Shown here: positions 52,308-63,857 of the stretch, piece after piece | How positions within the stretch are numbered: the stretch's first letter is position 1 | Layout: each line of letters opens with the position of its first letter | Assembly: GCA_900239685.1 (NCBI GenBank) | Contig: OENT01000176.1 | Coordinates: 108,293-172,292 of the forward strand | Direction of reading: 5' to 3' | DNA: 64,000 nt | Origin: Rotaria macrura | Taxonomy: Eukaryota; Rotifera; Eurotatoria; Philodinida; Philodinidae | The notes under the pieces: model-generated | What the model was told of the DNA's origin: nothing | The model's input: the letters and a program-made list of their open reading frames with translations, nothing else | The model's database searches: none | Made by a program: the position numbers and the translations under genes

Positions 52308-52599
52308 ATCAGGTACTTGAATATTGATATTGATTCGAATATAAGAATTTCGCGCAATTGATAATTGTGTATTAACCATCGTTATAAGAATGCGTGCTCA
52401 TTAAAAACCAGAAAGAATATTAGTGCATTCAGAGTTTATGAGAATAACGAGAATTTAAAAATCTATTTTTAAGTTGTTGAATGGAATCAATATGAATAAT
52501 TGATACCGCCGAGCCATGATACTTTAACATTTTTGAATTTTATATTAAGGCCAACAATATTACGAGCGACCAAACGAACCTAAGAAAATTAGTTGTAAA

Positions 52600-54292
52600 G
52601 ATAAAATAGAAAATATAAATTTCTCATTCAATTACTTGATTATTCCATAAAGTCATTGAGCAATGAGAACCATCTTGATCAATATGCATATCCCGTCGAC
52701 TTCAAATGTTATCATTACGTTCACCAGTTGAAATACCAAAATCACGTAAAACACGTGCTTACGTACATCTAAAAAAATAGAATTCATATATAAGCAATTT
52801 TCTAATAAAGAAAATGCTTTATTGTTTTGGCAAAAAAATTATTTCACAGTTTATTCAATGGAAAATATTCTATGCATCCGACTTTTTCTAAGGAAAGTTT
52901 TGATGATTTTAAAAAATCGATGCACCAAGATTCAATTTTAATTCGTTTAATAAAATATCAAGACAGAATTACCAATAATTGAATGCATTGGAATTGTATT
53001 AACTTGATTCAAATGAACGAAATTATAACACAAGTGTTGATGATCAAGTCGCAACTTCTTTAGCATTTGTACAAAGTAATTGAAATAGGTGTGATAATGT
53101 TTTAAAGGCATCGGATGCTGGTCGAATATTTAAGTTTGTAACTTCATACGTCTATTCATCATCTAGTGACAGTAATTTATTTTTCATTGAAAGTTTATTA
53201 CCTTATTTTTCTTCAATATGGTTGACATGATATGTGAATTGAGATTGAATGCAACCAATGTAATAGAGGCAGACGCGTCACTCAAATCCCAATTTGAGAT
53301 TTCACCTGTTCCGTGTGTATTATGAAAAGTTCGTTTCGGATACTCGCAAGTTATTTCAGCTCGAATTTTCCACCTATACTAGAAATATTTATTATGAACA
53401 AAATAAATAAAAATATCAAATGAGATCTAGTGCTTAAAATTAGAAAATAATGGTCAGAAATGGTTTGCAAAATGATTTAATTTCATATGAATAGGTTTAG
53501 AATTAGCGAATAAACATATGAACATAAATGCTTTATTTCAATCATTAGCAAGATTGTTTAATCAAAAAAAGGGATAAGAAAAACGTACAGAAAGGTTATA
53601 TAGTTATTGATTTCGGCAATATTTATGCGAACACGTTCATTGTCTAAAATAGAACGAACCATAAGAATGAAGTTGGTTGTTTTTATTTAAGCATATTAAT
53701 TAATCATTTCTCTATAGGAAAATCATTTAGAGATGAAATATATTGAGTTAATTCGAAGTGAAATAGGAAGATGATTGGTATTTGTATACGACAAGACCAA
53801 TTACATTGTTTCATTCAGTATAAATTGATTCGAAGTGTTTCGAGTCTTATATAGAACGACTTTTTTATGGATTAAATCATCACGTCTATTTCGAAAATCT
53901 TTCAGATAATTTAGCATCATTTATACGCACTAATTTTTTGACTTACCTTGATTATTGTTATGCCTATTTTGTGTAATAGATTCAGTTGATCTTTTGATTG
54001 AAAGATCGATGTTGTTGGAAGATTTTTCATTGTCTAGAAAAAAACTTTAATGCTGAAGATGATTCTTTCTTTGGTTAATATCAATGATAATAATTCACTC
54101 GTTGATAAATTCTGAGTATCTTCATTTGTATTTTATCGAATTGTCTCTTCTAAAGTATGTGATGATGCATTAGAATTTCTAGAATTAAGCAAATAAATAT
54201 TCATATTAATATCAGCATTAAACATACATTTCATTGCCAATATTATCGCTTGTTGTTTCAGAAGTATTATAAATTGGTGTATTAGATTCCAT
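52600..54292 (-). pseudogene. Replication protein A 70-kDa subunit (RPA1)-like pseudogene
   Basis: Single-strand DNA-binding protein remains. A clean 177-nt exon (53378-53202, AG acceptor and GTAATA donor) encodes 59 residues beginning YRWKIRAEITCEYPKR and including ISNWDLSDASASITLVAFN, matching the first OB-fold (DBD-A) of RPA1. Further on, near 52,640-52,775, GISTGERNDN, a TGA stop, then SRRDMHIDQDGSHCSMTLW matches the second OB-fold (DBD-B). Upstream pieces (ATG at 54292, MESNTPIYNT; and a Ser/Asn-rich exon ending with a GTAAGT donor near 53,945) look like the linker before DBD-A. Stops and frame changes between and after the OB segments indicate decay, and the C-terminal zinc-binding domain is absent. 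A true RPA1 gene is presumably elsewhere. Confidence 0.6.
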
Positions 54293-54299
54293 TTTTCTA

Positions 54300-55142
54300 A
54301 TCTATAATGTTAACTGTAAGTATGGCGCAACTGCACTAAGTAAGTCAATTAATATGAACAATTTTGGAATCCATTTATCGCCGCATCGTAAAATATAGTC
54401 AATGATTTAAACGCGTTTATCGAAAAAGACAACGTGTTTCGACTCAGGAAGAGCGCAATGTTCAGAACGCGTTCTAGATTTGCTTTTTGCGTTTTTATTT
54501 ATGAAAAACTCGTTGAAACGCATTTTATAAAACACGCAAATGCTCTAGCAAAATCATGCTCGAAAAACAAAGAACTCGTTCGAATGCACTTTGTTTTTAA
54601 ATTTCTTTTCATGGGGACTCTAAGCTGCGGAAAAACAGCTTAAATTGCAAAATATTTTAACATGGGAGGTCTGTTATTTACTGACTAATAAAATAGGCCA
54701 TCAATCCTCTATACCTTCGTTTTGGAAAGAATCCTTCGTGGAGTTCAAAGGTGTTTGGTGCGTATAGAAAGATCTAGTTACTCAATAAAACCTATTTCTT
54801 CATATAGTAAGTATTAAGTTACAGCACTTTTATTTGGCATCGACTGATCGAATTCGTAATGATGTTGTCAAATCAATTCTCAGTGCATCAGAGTGAGGAT
54901 GTTCCTATTGATGATCTACGTGCGAGTCCTCAACTTACTCGATTCAATTTTGCATACAAGATGCGCATAATAATTGATGAATGTTCAAATGTCTCTATTG
55001 TGAATCTTCTAGAATCGACTAACACAGCATGGAAATCTGGACATTAAATCTTCTTATTTAGATTTCATCCATTTTATTGAGATAACTTATAATACAATAG
55101 ATCGGCAGCTCTCATTTGTCTGCATAATATCAAAATAAGTTA
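54300..55142. other. Intergenic, no gene recognised
   Basis: Two short + strand open frames (54434-54643 and 54859-55047) have no recognisable family. A cluster of CG-containing words around 54410-54600 (ACGCGTT, AACGCG) is unlike the flanks but no element ends could be found. Confidence 0.4.
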
Positions 55143-55790
55143 TCATTGTTCATCATCGTCGGTAGAGTCTGCATATGAAGAATCTTCATCAGTGGTAGTT
55201 GATTCGTCAATATCATCCATATTATCAATTTCTTCCAAAGTAATTACTTGATCTTTGGATTTTCTAATTTTAAAAAGTGAATAAGGAACAAAGTGCCATT
55301 CTTCTTCTCCTGGAAAATATGAAATTTTCGCTACATTTCTCACTTGAGGACATTGCGGGAAAACATAAATCCTAAATAAAGGTCACCGAATGCTTCAGCT
55401 ACTGTTCTATTTGCACTTGTCGATGTGAAGCCAGGAAATCGAAATACCTTTCCAGTTGTAAAAACTTCCAGTTGATCTTCATCAAGTTCCATATCACGAT
55501 ATACGACACATGATTCGTTTGGTTCATGATGCTTGATTTGGTAGGTGACTCTACGAATACATGGCATCAAATTTTTCAATCTAGATTTCCTATCCTTGAC
55601 TATTTGGCCGTTCACATATTTGTAAAATACTTTTGAGCCGTAATCAACTTCAGAAGTGTATGTTTTAAGTACATCGTAGTCAGACGGTTCTTTGTTAACC
55701 ATTTTGCACACAGGATGAGAACGACTATGTATGGAATATAAATTGAGAAGGGACTCTAATACATTTTCATGACTAGGATGTTTTTTTTAC
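55143..55790 (-). pseudogene. Arginine-type mono-ADP-ribosyltransferase, truncated and frameshifted
   Basis: Two open segments (to about 55380, then 55343-55143) together carry the R-S-E signature of the ART family: Arg in VVYRD, the STS motif in FPGFTSTSANRT, and an E-x-E motif in FPGEEEWHF. Members transfer ADP-ribose from NAD+ to proteins; bdelloid genomes hold many copies. The N-terminal part is missing: the open frame begins abruptly near 55790 with no exon upstream before the Tc1 element at 55928. Between STS and E-x-E the frame shifts near 55380, and no intron longer than 20 bp can repair it. The last 25 residues are Asp/Ser/Thr-rich. Either a pseudogene or a copy damaged in this assembly. 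Confidence 0.7.
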
Positions 55791-56165
55791 TTTATTGTAA
55801 TGTTTGAGAAATTTGCTGTTTTAAATTACTTTTCAGTAACACCTGGTATTGCACTGTAGAATCTATCGTATTTGCGATTACTGATATTATCTGGAAACAA
55901 GTAATAGACTATATATATATATATATACAGTGAGCCGAAAAATTATCCGTACACCCCCTCAAGTTTTTCTCTTTCCTCTTGTTTTATATTACAAAAAGCA
56001 ACTAGGAGCTTCTATTAGTAGCATATTGTAGCATATTATACCTATTATATATACTGTTATTTTCAGCTTTTGATGTCGTTCAAACCCTGTCTTAATATTG
56101 AAAAAGGAGGAGAAACATATGAATTTTTGATAACGAAAAATTATCCGTACAGGCAGAAAATAATA

Positions 56166-56656
56166 CACTATAAAAAAATAAGTACATTCCTGAACCACCT
56201 AAAAAGGTTCGGTAGAAGTAAAATAGCATCCAAATGACGAGAAATTCTTAAAAAACGATTGTTCAGTTCTACGAAACTTTTAAAGAATCTTCCAGTGTGC
56301 CCGCGGGCCGAACCCTCTTCTACGAAACCTTTGTTTAAGTTTCGTAGAGAAAAAAAAGGTATTGAAAGAAAATACAAAACCTTTAGAGTTTCGTAGAAAA
56401 AAACTGTGAAACCACTGAGGGTTAAGCAGAAACTCAAAGGTTTCGCATTTTCTTTCGATACCATTTTTTTTCTCTACGAAACTTAAACAAAGGTTTCGTA
56501 GAAGACGGTTCGGCCCGCGGGCACACGGGAAGATTCTTTAAAAGTTTCGTAGAACTGAACAATCGTTTTTTAAGCATTTCTGGTCATTTGAATGCTATTT
56601 TAAATCTACCGAACCTTTTTAGGGGGTTCAGGAAAGTACTTATTTTTTTTAGAGTG
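56166..56656. mobile_element. 491-bp fold-back element nested in Tc1
   Basis: Almost the whole length is one palindrome with arms of about 230 bp centred near 56,412. Outer ends CACTATAAAAAAATAAGTAC and GTACTTATTTTTTTTAGAGTG-type complement; TA on both sides. CGTAGAA/TTCTACG and GTTCGG words recur. No gene. Confidence 0.85.
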
Positions 56657-56694
56657 TAGTTTATTTTCAAAGATAACAACAGCATAAAAGACAG

Positions 56695-57721
56695 TTAATA
56701 TTTTGTTGAATAGTCTTTCATTTTACTACATTGATACAATCGACTAGGAATTGAATCTACTAGCTTTTCAAGTACAGGCAATTCAGTTTCATTTCACTCG
56801 TGCATTAATTGAAGTCCAAGTTCTGTAATGTTTTTTCGTTGATGATTTTTGACCTTTCGCCCAAGCTCGTCCCATAGATTCTCTATCGGATTAAAATCGG
56901 GGGAATATAATGGCCAAAGAAGGGTGTGAATTCCTTTTGCTGTAAGCTAATCTTTAATTAATCTTGAAGTGGGCTTCGGGTCATTATCATGCATAAAAAA
57001 CGCATTGTTGGCCTAGTTTAAAATGATTCGTCGATGGCAGCAGATGTTTTTCCAAAATATCTCGATAGTAAAATTTGTCCATCACATGATCTAATACACA
57101 CAGTTGGCCGACTCCCTGACGAGTGAAATAGCCCCGGACCATAACTGAACCGCCACCGTGCCTGACTATAGGAACTGTACATTTCGGATCGAATTCTTCA
57201 CGTCGTGTTCTCCAGACCATAACTTTACCATCCGAGCCAAAAAGATTGAGTTTGGACTCATCGGATCAAACAACATTCTTCCATAAATCCACCGGTTTTT
57301 CTAGCATTTCCTTGGCGAACTTAAGCCGTTTTCCTCGAGTGATTTTGTTCACATAAGGATTCTTACGAGCAACCCTCCCGAACAGTCCAATTTCATGTGC
57401 CCGTTTTCGACTTGTATCAACATGCAATGAAATTCCTACTTCATTTTCGATCTCGGCCTTCACTTTGGAAGCTGACTTTCGTCGATTGAGCTTGAGCTTA
57501 CGTTGAATAAGTCGATCCGCCCTTGCGGTTGTTTTTCTTTTGCGACCACGTCAAAGTAAATTACCAATAGATTTTGTTGCTTTATATTTGTCGACCATAT
57601 ATTGAACTGTAGATAGAAGAAGTAATGTTTTCGCCGCTATTTCACGTAGTGAATCACCGTTCTGATAATGTTTAATCACCAGAGTACGAAGATAATTGCT
57701 ATGTTCTTTTTTAGGTGCCAT
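56695..57721 (-). pseudogene. Tc1-like transposase, inactivated by stops
   Basis: About 342 codons from ATG 57721 to TAA 56695, the usual Tc1 length. N-terminal helix-turn-helix (REIAAKTLLLLSTVQYMV), an Arg/Lys-rich second DNA-binding part, then the catalytic acidic residues in SDESKLNLFG, HDNDPKP and DFNPIENLWDE (DDE/D class). At least four internal stops (for example near 57,555, 57,268 and 56,987) prevent a full protein. Frame is otherwise largely kept, so decay is moderate. It would have cut and pasted the surrounding element. Confidence 0.88.
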
Positions 57722-57980
57722 AAAGCGTACTTAGAATAATCAATGCTACTATATCCTATTTATATAGTTCACATAACTATTCTACAACCTTCTATGGAAC
57801 ATTCCAGAACGTTGCCCGGTAAATTCACGAAAGTAGCTGTTTTTTTTTAATAGATAAAGCACACATTTTCTGCCTGTACGGATAATTTTTCGTTATCAAA
57901 AATTCATATGTTTCTCTACTTTGTTCAATAAGACAGGGTTTTAACGATATCAAAAGCTGAAAATAACAGTATATATAATA

Positions 57981-59581
57981 CACTGAAAAAAATAAGGTGT
58001 CACACGAAACCTCGGAGATTTCGTCAAGTTTTACTATACTATATAAGTATCTGTAGGATCATACAAAACCTTTAAGAGGTTTAGCAATATTCAGCGTTTT
58101 GTAAAATTCTTTATACAGTTTTTCAAAGCATAAAAATGTTTCGTCCTGAACCCTTTGAAATTTGCGTTACCCCTGAGGTTCGGTCAAAAACCCTTTTGAG
58201 TTTCATATACAAAACGTTTTGTAAATATTCTTTCCTGTAGAGTTAGGATTAGGAACTTCGTAATACGAAGTTACCATTACCAAGTTATTACGTTACGAAG
58301 TAGCTGGTAGCTTGTCCGTTACAAGTTACGTGCTTACGGCAACAGGCCGCTACGAGTTACTGGGTAACGAGTTGATCCACTAGTTTAATAAGCATCAAAA
58401 AAAGCTTTAAGAAAAAGTAGAAATTATATAAAGTTCGACCAAAGTATATCAGGTTCGAAGAATCCATTTGTGAAATCCCTATTTTCACGAGTTTCAGTTC
58501 AAACTTTTTGAGAAAAATATCTTTTACCACAAAAATTTATAGTGCTTCATTGAAATTATTGTTTTTCTCACGAAAGCTGTTTCTGCATTCAGAGATAGAT
58601 TTTTAAAAAGGAAGAGTACAAGTGAAAATAATAAAAATTTCTGTATCAGAGTCGGATTCGCTAAGTCCGACTTGCTTTACTCATACTTTTTAGAATTTTG
58701 TTTCTTTCATGAAAACCTACTTTGCTGATAATTGGAGGGGTAGTTGATTCATTCGCTCCGATACCGTTACCAGGCAACTGGTAACGAAAATGTTACCCGT
58801 TACTTGATGAAATATTCCATTTCTAGCTAGATCAGTTGTCAGAAGAACATAATAATGGTGAGTTCGATTTTGATAGTTAAAACCTGCTAAAATATTTTAT
58901 TTGTATTTAGATCAGTTGTCAGATAAATAAAAAAAGAATGGTGAGTTTGATTCTAGAAGTTACAATAGAATGAAATGTTCTTTTCTATTCAGATCAAACG
59001 TCCCATGCCGATCGTTTCGCCCACCGGAACCTGGAGGAAGTGGCAGAAAAAAGCCTGAAAATTATGGTATTCTGAAGGAATGACATGGCGTCGCTGGAAC
59101 ATGGAAGTAGTCTCCTGGCCACAAACTTTCCTGATATTTTCTCGTGAGTTCCGAGTAAGTTGGTGAGTCTTCCCCACAAGAAACGGGAAAAATCATGGGA
59201 AAAAACTTGGGAAAGTTGGTCGAAATATTGCTTCCATGTTCCAGCGATATCATGTGTTTCGCTATAGGTTTCAGTGATTTGCTCTTGCTTTTCTGCCGGC
59301 TTTCACAGAATCCGGTTCGTTTTTTTAGAGAGTGGAAGGTTTTAGCATTGAATGCTACTGGAAAAATACTTCCGCAATGAAGTATAGCATTCGGTGACAG
59401 TTGCATTCAATGTTGAATTGTGAATTGTAAATAACTCCAAGTACGAAAGGCTCGCTATCTGCTATTAAAAATAAAGACTTTTTACGAAACCTAATTTCTA
59501 CGAAACCTCAAAGGATTTCGATTTCGTTGCAAAAATCGGAACCCTTTAGGGTTTCGTGTGACACCTTTTTTCCTTTCAGTG
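57981..59581. mobile_element. 1.6-kb inverted-end element nested in the right arm of Tc1
   Basis: Ends CACTGAAAAAAATAAGGTG and CACCTTTTTTCCTTTCAGTG are inverted, extending about 30 bp (through CACACGAAACC), with TA on both sides. It splits the right terminal repeat of the Tc1. The interior is composite: a GTTAC/GTAAC-rich patch (about 58,250-58,800) that may be another element, an 80-bp imperfect tandem duplication starting AGATCAGTTGTCAG at 58,829 and 58,909, and a GC-richer patch at 58,990-59,400. No recognised protein. Confidence 0.75.
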
Positions 59582-59752
59582 TAGGGATAATATGCTACAA
59601 TATGCTACTAATAGAAGCTCCTAAGTTAGTCTTTGTGATGTACAAAAAGAGGAAGAAAAAAACTTGAGGGTGTGTACGGATAATTTTTCGGCTCACGGTA
59701 TGTATACATAAAATACAAGATCACACGAGATTGAAATTCTGCATCAACCACG

Positions 59753-60272
59753 CACTGAAAAAATATGGTGCGCTGCCGAACCCAAAAGAGTACTGTGGAC
59801 GTAAAAATGGTTTCGTACACACTACGGAACCTAAAAGGATTTCGATTTCGTTGCAATTATCTGAATCATGTTGTGTTCGGTACAGACAAATACGAAAACT
59901 TGAAAGACTGTCCTGAGTCAATGAAAAACAATTTTAGTCAGTCAAAGTTTTGTAAGAAACCTTTTGAGGGTTTCGTATTGTTTTCCTAAATGTTTCCGTA
60001 CGCTGCAAAAGAATTTGTATGATTACGCAATCATTTAGGAAAACAATACAAAGCCGTCAAAATGTTTCTTACAAAACTTTGGCTTACTAAAATTGTTTTT
60101 CATTGCTCAGGACAGTCTTTCAAGTTTTTCGTAGTTGTCTGTACCGAACGCAACATGGTTCAGATAATTGCAACCAAATCGAAATCCTTTTAGGTTCTGT
60201 AGTATATACGAAACCGTTTTTGCGTCCACAGTACTCTTTTGGGTTCGGTAGCGCATCATTTTTTTTTCAGTG
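59753..60272. mobile_element. 520-bp fold-back palindrome
   Basis: Arms of about 250 bp meet near 60,010. Outer ends CACTGAAAAAATATGGTGCG and CGCATCATTTTTTTTTCAGTG. Shares the CACTGAAAAAA start and GGTTTCG/CGAAACC words with 56166-56656 and 57981-59581, so probably the same family, but the flanks are CG rather than TA. The several overlapping open frames on both strands come from the palindrome. Confidence 0.8.
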
Positions 60273-61242
60273 CGTTACACAAAGCAGCACATACTTTTTT
60301 TCATTTTCGAAAATTTGTTTATAAATCAAGTTTCCAACACAGCTACATTGAGCCTGCGATCAGCAAAATCTTCATCCGCCCATCAATGAAATAATTTTTG
60401 ACGTCATTTTAAACATTTTAAAATGAAATACCAAATTCAGATCACAAATATATTCTTCTTCTTCAATGATGTCAAAAACGTTTTCTCAGCTTTGGCCTAT
60501 TTTGATATCAGCATATTCAAGAATATACTCAATCGTCATAATTCATTTAAACGAGATTTACTTCAAACTGTGAAAATTTCGAATTATTTTTTGGGTCGGT
60601 TGCCTTTTGGAAATCTGTTAGCCTCCACTAAATTAACATAGAATTCCATCGTCTTTACCGAAATCGACTTTTCATAATCGATGAAGTCCACGGCACATGT
60701 ATGTTTTGCTATTGGTCACAGGCAAGACAGACGATACTTAGTTTTTGTCTTAAAAGATTTCAAATGGTGTTATGTCATTTGAAATAACTGAATTCACAGC
60801 CAAAACTTTGCATCTGCTCATTTCCTGAAAATTTGATGAGTTATCTATTGGACTCTCTTTGATGGAGATGTTACACAACTATCTAATAAACACATTAAAG
60901 TATAGTGCATTATTTAAAATACTCACAATCAACATTTACCGGTTCTGACATCATGTCGCCAGAACATAAATCAAACACTAAACGAAATGGATGACTTTAT
61001 AAGCATGAATTATGACGCTGATGACTCATCCGTGTTTATTCCCTTTTCTTGTTATTTCTCCATGTACGATGGTTGCAAAAAATCTCGGAACATTCTAAGT
61101 ACATAAACATTTTAATATTTGAAAGATTCTCTTGCGCCTTTATTTTGTTGTTATTATATATTTATCCTTATCATATTGTCCACTAAAATTATTCGTACAT
61201 TTGATTGATTTTTATGTTGTCGCTTTTCAATTATAAGGTGGT
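60273..61242. other. Intergenic, no gene recognised
   Basis: AT-rich. A short + frame at 60423-60641 has no family. Close to 61,180 a phrase CACTAAAATTATTCGTACAT resembles a Tc1 terminal repeat and may be the left end of the element carrying the transposase at 61243; no matching right end was found. Confidence 0.35.
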
Positions 61243-62235
61243 ATGGTAAAGATAAGTAACTTTAAATCACATAAAATATTTGTATTACATTATTGGAACA
61301 TGGGAGTTCGTTCTGCCAGAAAAATCCATCGTGATACGAAGATACCATTATCTACAATTAGTTACCAATTGAAAAAACTCCGAACTCAAGGTTCCCTACA
61401 ACATCAAGCAGGCAATGGTCGAAAACGTGAAATTGGCGCCAAATATAGTCGAGCATTAGGCCAACTTATTAGACGAAATAGCGAACTTACGTTGGATGCA
61501 TTAGGTGAAAAACTACAAGATCAATGTAAATTAACTATTTTCACAAACACAATATAAGGCCACTTACATCATCTTGAATATAAAAATTGTTTGCCATTGA
61601 ATACTCCAATGCTAACACAGGAGCATAAAGAAAGTCGAATTCAATGGGTAAAACAGCATTTAAATGATGATTGGCGATGTACACTATTCACCGACGAAAG
61701 TTCATTTTAATTGTTTAGAAATGCTATCCGTCGGTGGTCCAAATGTCCAAATGAAGAAAAAAAAAGAGTTCCAAAGAATCGATAAAACGTTCATGTTTCG
61801 GGTTCTATTAGTTATCGTGGAACAGTTGGTTTTCATTCTTTTCAAAATATTATGGATAGTGATTATTACATTGAAATATTAGAAAACAACTTGATTCTGA
61901 ATGCTAAACATCAATTCAAGACTAAATGGCAATTACAGCAAGATAACGACCCGAAGCATAGGTCTTCAAAAACTGAAAGGTGATTAGCTGAGAATGTTCC
62001 AGTTGTTATGGACTGGCCATGGAATAGCTCTGATCTCAATCTGATTGAAAACATTTGGAGCATCATGAAGCATCATACTGGGAAAAGAAAACCAACAAAT
62101 ATTAATGAGTTAAAGATTTTTATCGATGAAGAGTAGGAAAAAATTAAAAACACCGTTATAATCAATTTGATCAACAGCATGAAAAACAGATGTCTCTTGG
62201 TTACTGAGTCGAACGGAGAACGAATCGAATATTGA
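61243..62235 (+). pseudogene. Second Tc1-like transposase, inactivated (different lineage)
   Basis: About 330 codons. The first 104 are open (MVKISNFKSHKIFVLHYWN, then helix-turn-helix ARKIHRDTKIPLSTISYQLK). Catalytic segments follow in shifting frames: FTDESSF, QQDNDPKH, SSDLNPIENIWS. Several stops (from 61555 on) and at least one frameshift near 61,710. Sequence differs clearly from the 56695-57721 transposase, so two Tc1 lineages have been active. Bounding inverted repeats not established. Confidence 0.85.
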
Positions 62236-63023
62236 ACCACATATTTTAAAACTAAATATTAGTAGACGATAAACAAAGAAACCCTTTTTTGAAAGAAGTT
62301 TAACAAGGCTTTAAAACTAGCTTAACATTGGTTCCAACTGTTTTTTCAAACCATTGTACGTAAAGACAGCCTGTTGCAATGGAAACTTTCCGTTACTCCT
62401 AAGTTACTTAAACCCTGTTAGCAGAAATATAGTTTATTGGAATTTGAACTTGAAATTTTCCTTCACAGTATTTCTTTTCTAAAAGAAGTTAGCAAACACC
62501 AACTTTTTATTACTGTCGAAGGCTTTGTTAAACAAAAGAAGTTTGTAACACTCTCATTTAAACTTAATATACACTATAAAATACTATATCGCGTCTTGTA
62601 TAATATCATATCTTATGCATGCTATTCGATCTCACTTTGTCTTCGACTATTGTCTCATGGTGGATATCTTTGTATTGTATTGATAAATTGGTAATTACTC
62701 TATTGTTTATCTTTCACTCATCACATTGGGTTTACGCTTTCTCTATGTATAACACTAATGAGTTACTCGATGCCTCTATTCTTAATTCATCATGTTCAAA
62801 ACTCTGTTTTTCACTTCATTATTGATACATAGCTATATCTATCTATATATTGGCTTTTTCTTTCATTATCGTCTCTCGATATATGAAGGGTGGAGAGAGA
62901 GGAATGAGGCATTCTTTTTGGATAAAAATCTCAAGAGTCGTTACAAACCTATTGATTAGTTAACTTATTTAAGCAATTTTCATAAGGTGTGCTTGTGGGC
63001 CAAGATTTAATGTTTGAACCAAA
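62236..63023. other. Intergenic, no gene recognised
   Basis: Only short hydrophobic open frames of AT-rich composition (62437-62825). Nothing conserved recognised. Confidence 0.45.
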
Positions 63024-63035
63024 GGGGGGGGGGGG
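63024..63035. repeat. Poly-G run of 12
   Basis: Twelve consecutive G in a roughly 70% AT background, directly beside the palindrome that starts at 63041. Confidence 0.95.
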
Positions 63036-63040
63036 AAGGC

Positions 63041-63402
63041 GCGACTCCAGTACTCCAGGGTAATCCTTAGACTCCCAGGCTTTAAGATAACTATGCTTCA
63101 ACAAGTTTTACCTATTTCAAGGCTACTATCCACCGGTGTTACTGTATATTAATGGGAGTTCAGCCAGCAAAAGTCTATCTCTCAATAAAGACAAAATACT
63201 TCGTATTATTTCACTGACTTGAAATTCCGGAGTACAATGGAGTATTTTGGCTTTATTGTGGGATAGACTTACGTTGGCTGGATTCCGACTAATATACTGT
63301 AACACAGGTGGATAGTAGCCGTGAAATAGGTTAAAATTGTTGAAGCATAGTTATCGTACAGCCTGGGAGTACAGGGAGTACGCTGGAGTACTGGAGTCTC
63401 GC
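63041..63402. mobile_element. 362-bp imperfect palindromic element
   Basis: Left GCGCGACTCCAGTACTCCAG is mirrored at the right by CTGGAGTACTGGAGTCTCGC; inner pairs include GAAGCATAGTTATC and GATAACTATGCTTC, and AGCCAGC/GCTGG. Centre near 63,220. No gene, and no convincing target duplication. Confidence 0.7.
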
Positions 63403-63857
63403 ATTTCCCTCCTTCATTCGAACCCACATTCACACCCGTCCATCTACACTTACACCCACACCCAGATTATGAAATTAGGAAATCAAATTGAAATGACCCA
63501 ATACATAAAACAACATTATCACCGGATTCTGTATTCAGGTTGCATCTAATTTATCGTAAAATTCTTTGATAGCAAAGCATCGAACAACTTCATTTTTAAT
63601 TGAATGATTCAGACACACTCAACGCAAAAATAATTATGGAAAGTTATCATAGAACAATGTTAAAAAATACAAAAATTAAATTATGAAATAAAATCTTTTA
63701 ATATATCAAGCGGAACGCTCAGTTCCATATGTTCCCTAAGGTGATCTTTGAATAACAATGCTACGTATATATCATGATATCTTGGTTAATGGAGCTCATG
63801 TCGGAAGTGATAAAACAATCTATCAATGTATAAGGATATCAATAAATACATAAAATC
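63403..63857. other. Intergenic, no gene recognised
   Basis: Includes a (CA)-rich patch near 63,420-63,465 (CACATTCACACCC and similar). A short frame at 63337-63549 overlaps the palindrome arm and is not supported. Confidence 0.4.

Larger units (their letters stand above)
55928..59698 (-). mobile_element. Tc1-like DNA transposon with long terminal repeats and nested insertions
   Basis: Ends CAGTGAGCCGAAAAATTATC and its complement at the right, flanked by TA on both sides. Terminal inverted repeats are about 230 bp long (left 55928-56160; right 57865-57980 plus 59582-59698, split by an insertion). Removing the two nested elements leaves about 1.7 kb, a normal Tc1 length, around a single transposase gene on the - strand. 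Confidence 0.9.

Noticed and set aside
59721..60324. Cluster of overlapping open frames on both strands
   Set aside because: Explained by the 520-bp palindrome; no recognisable protein.
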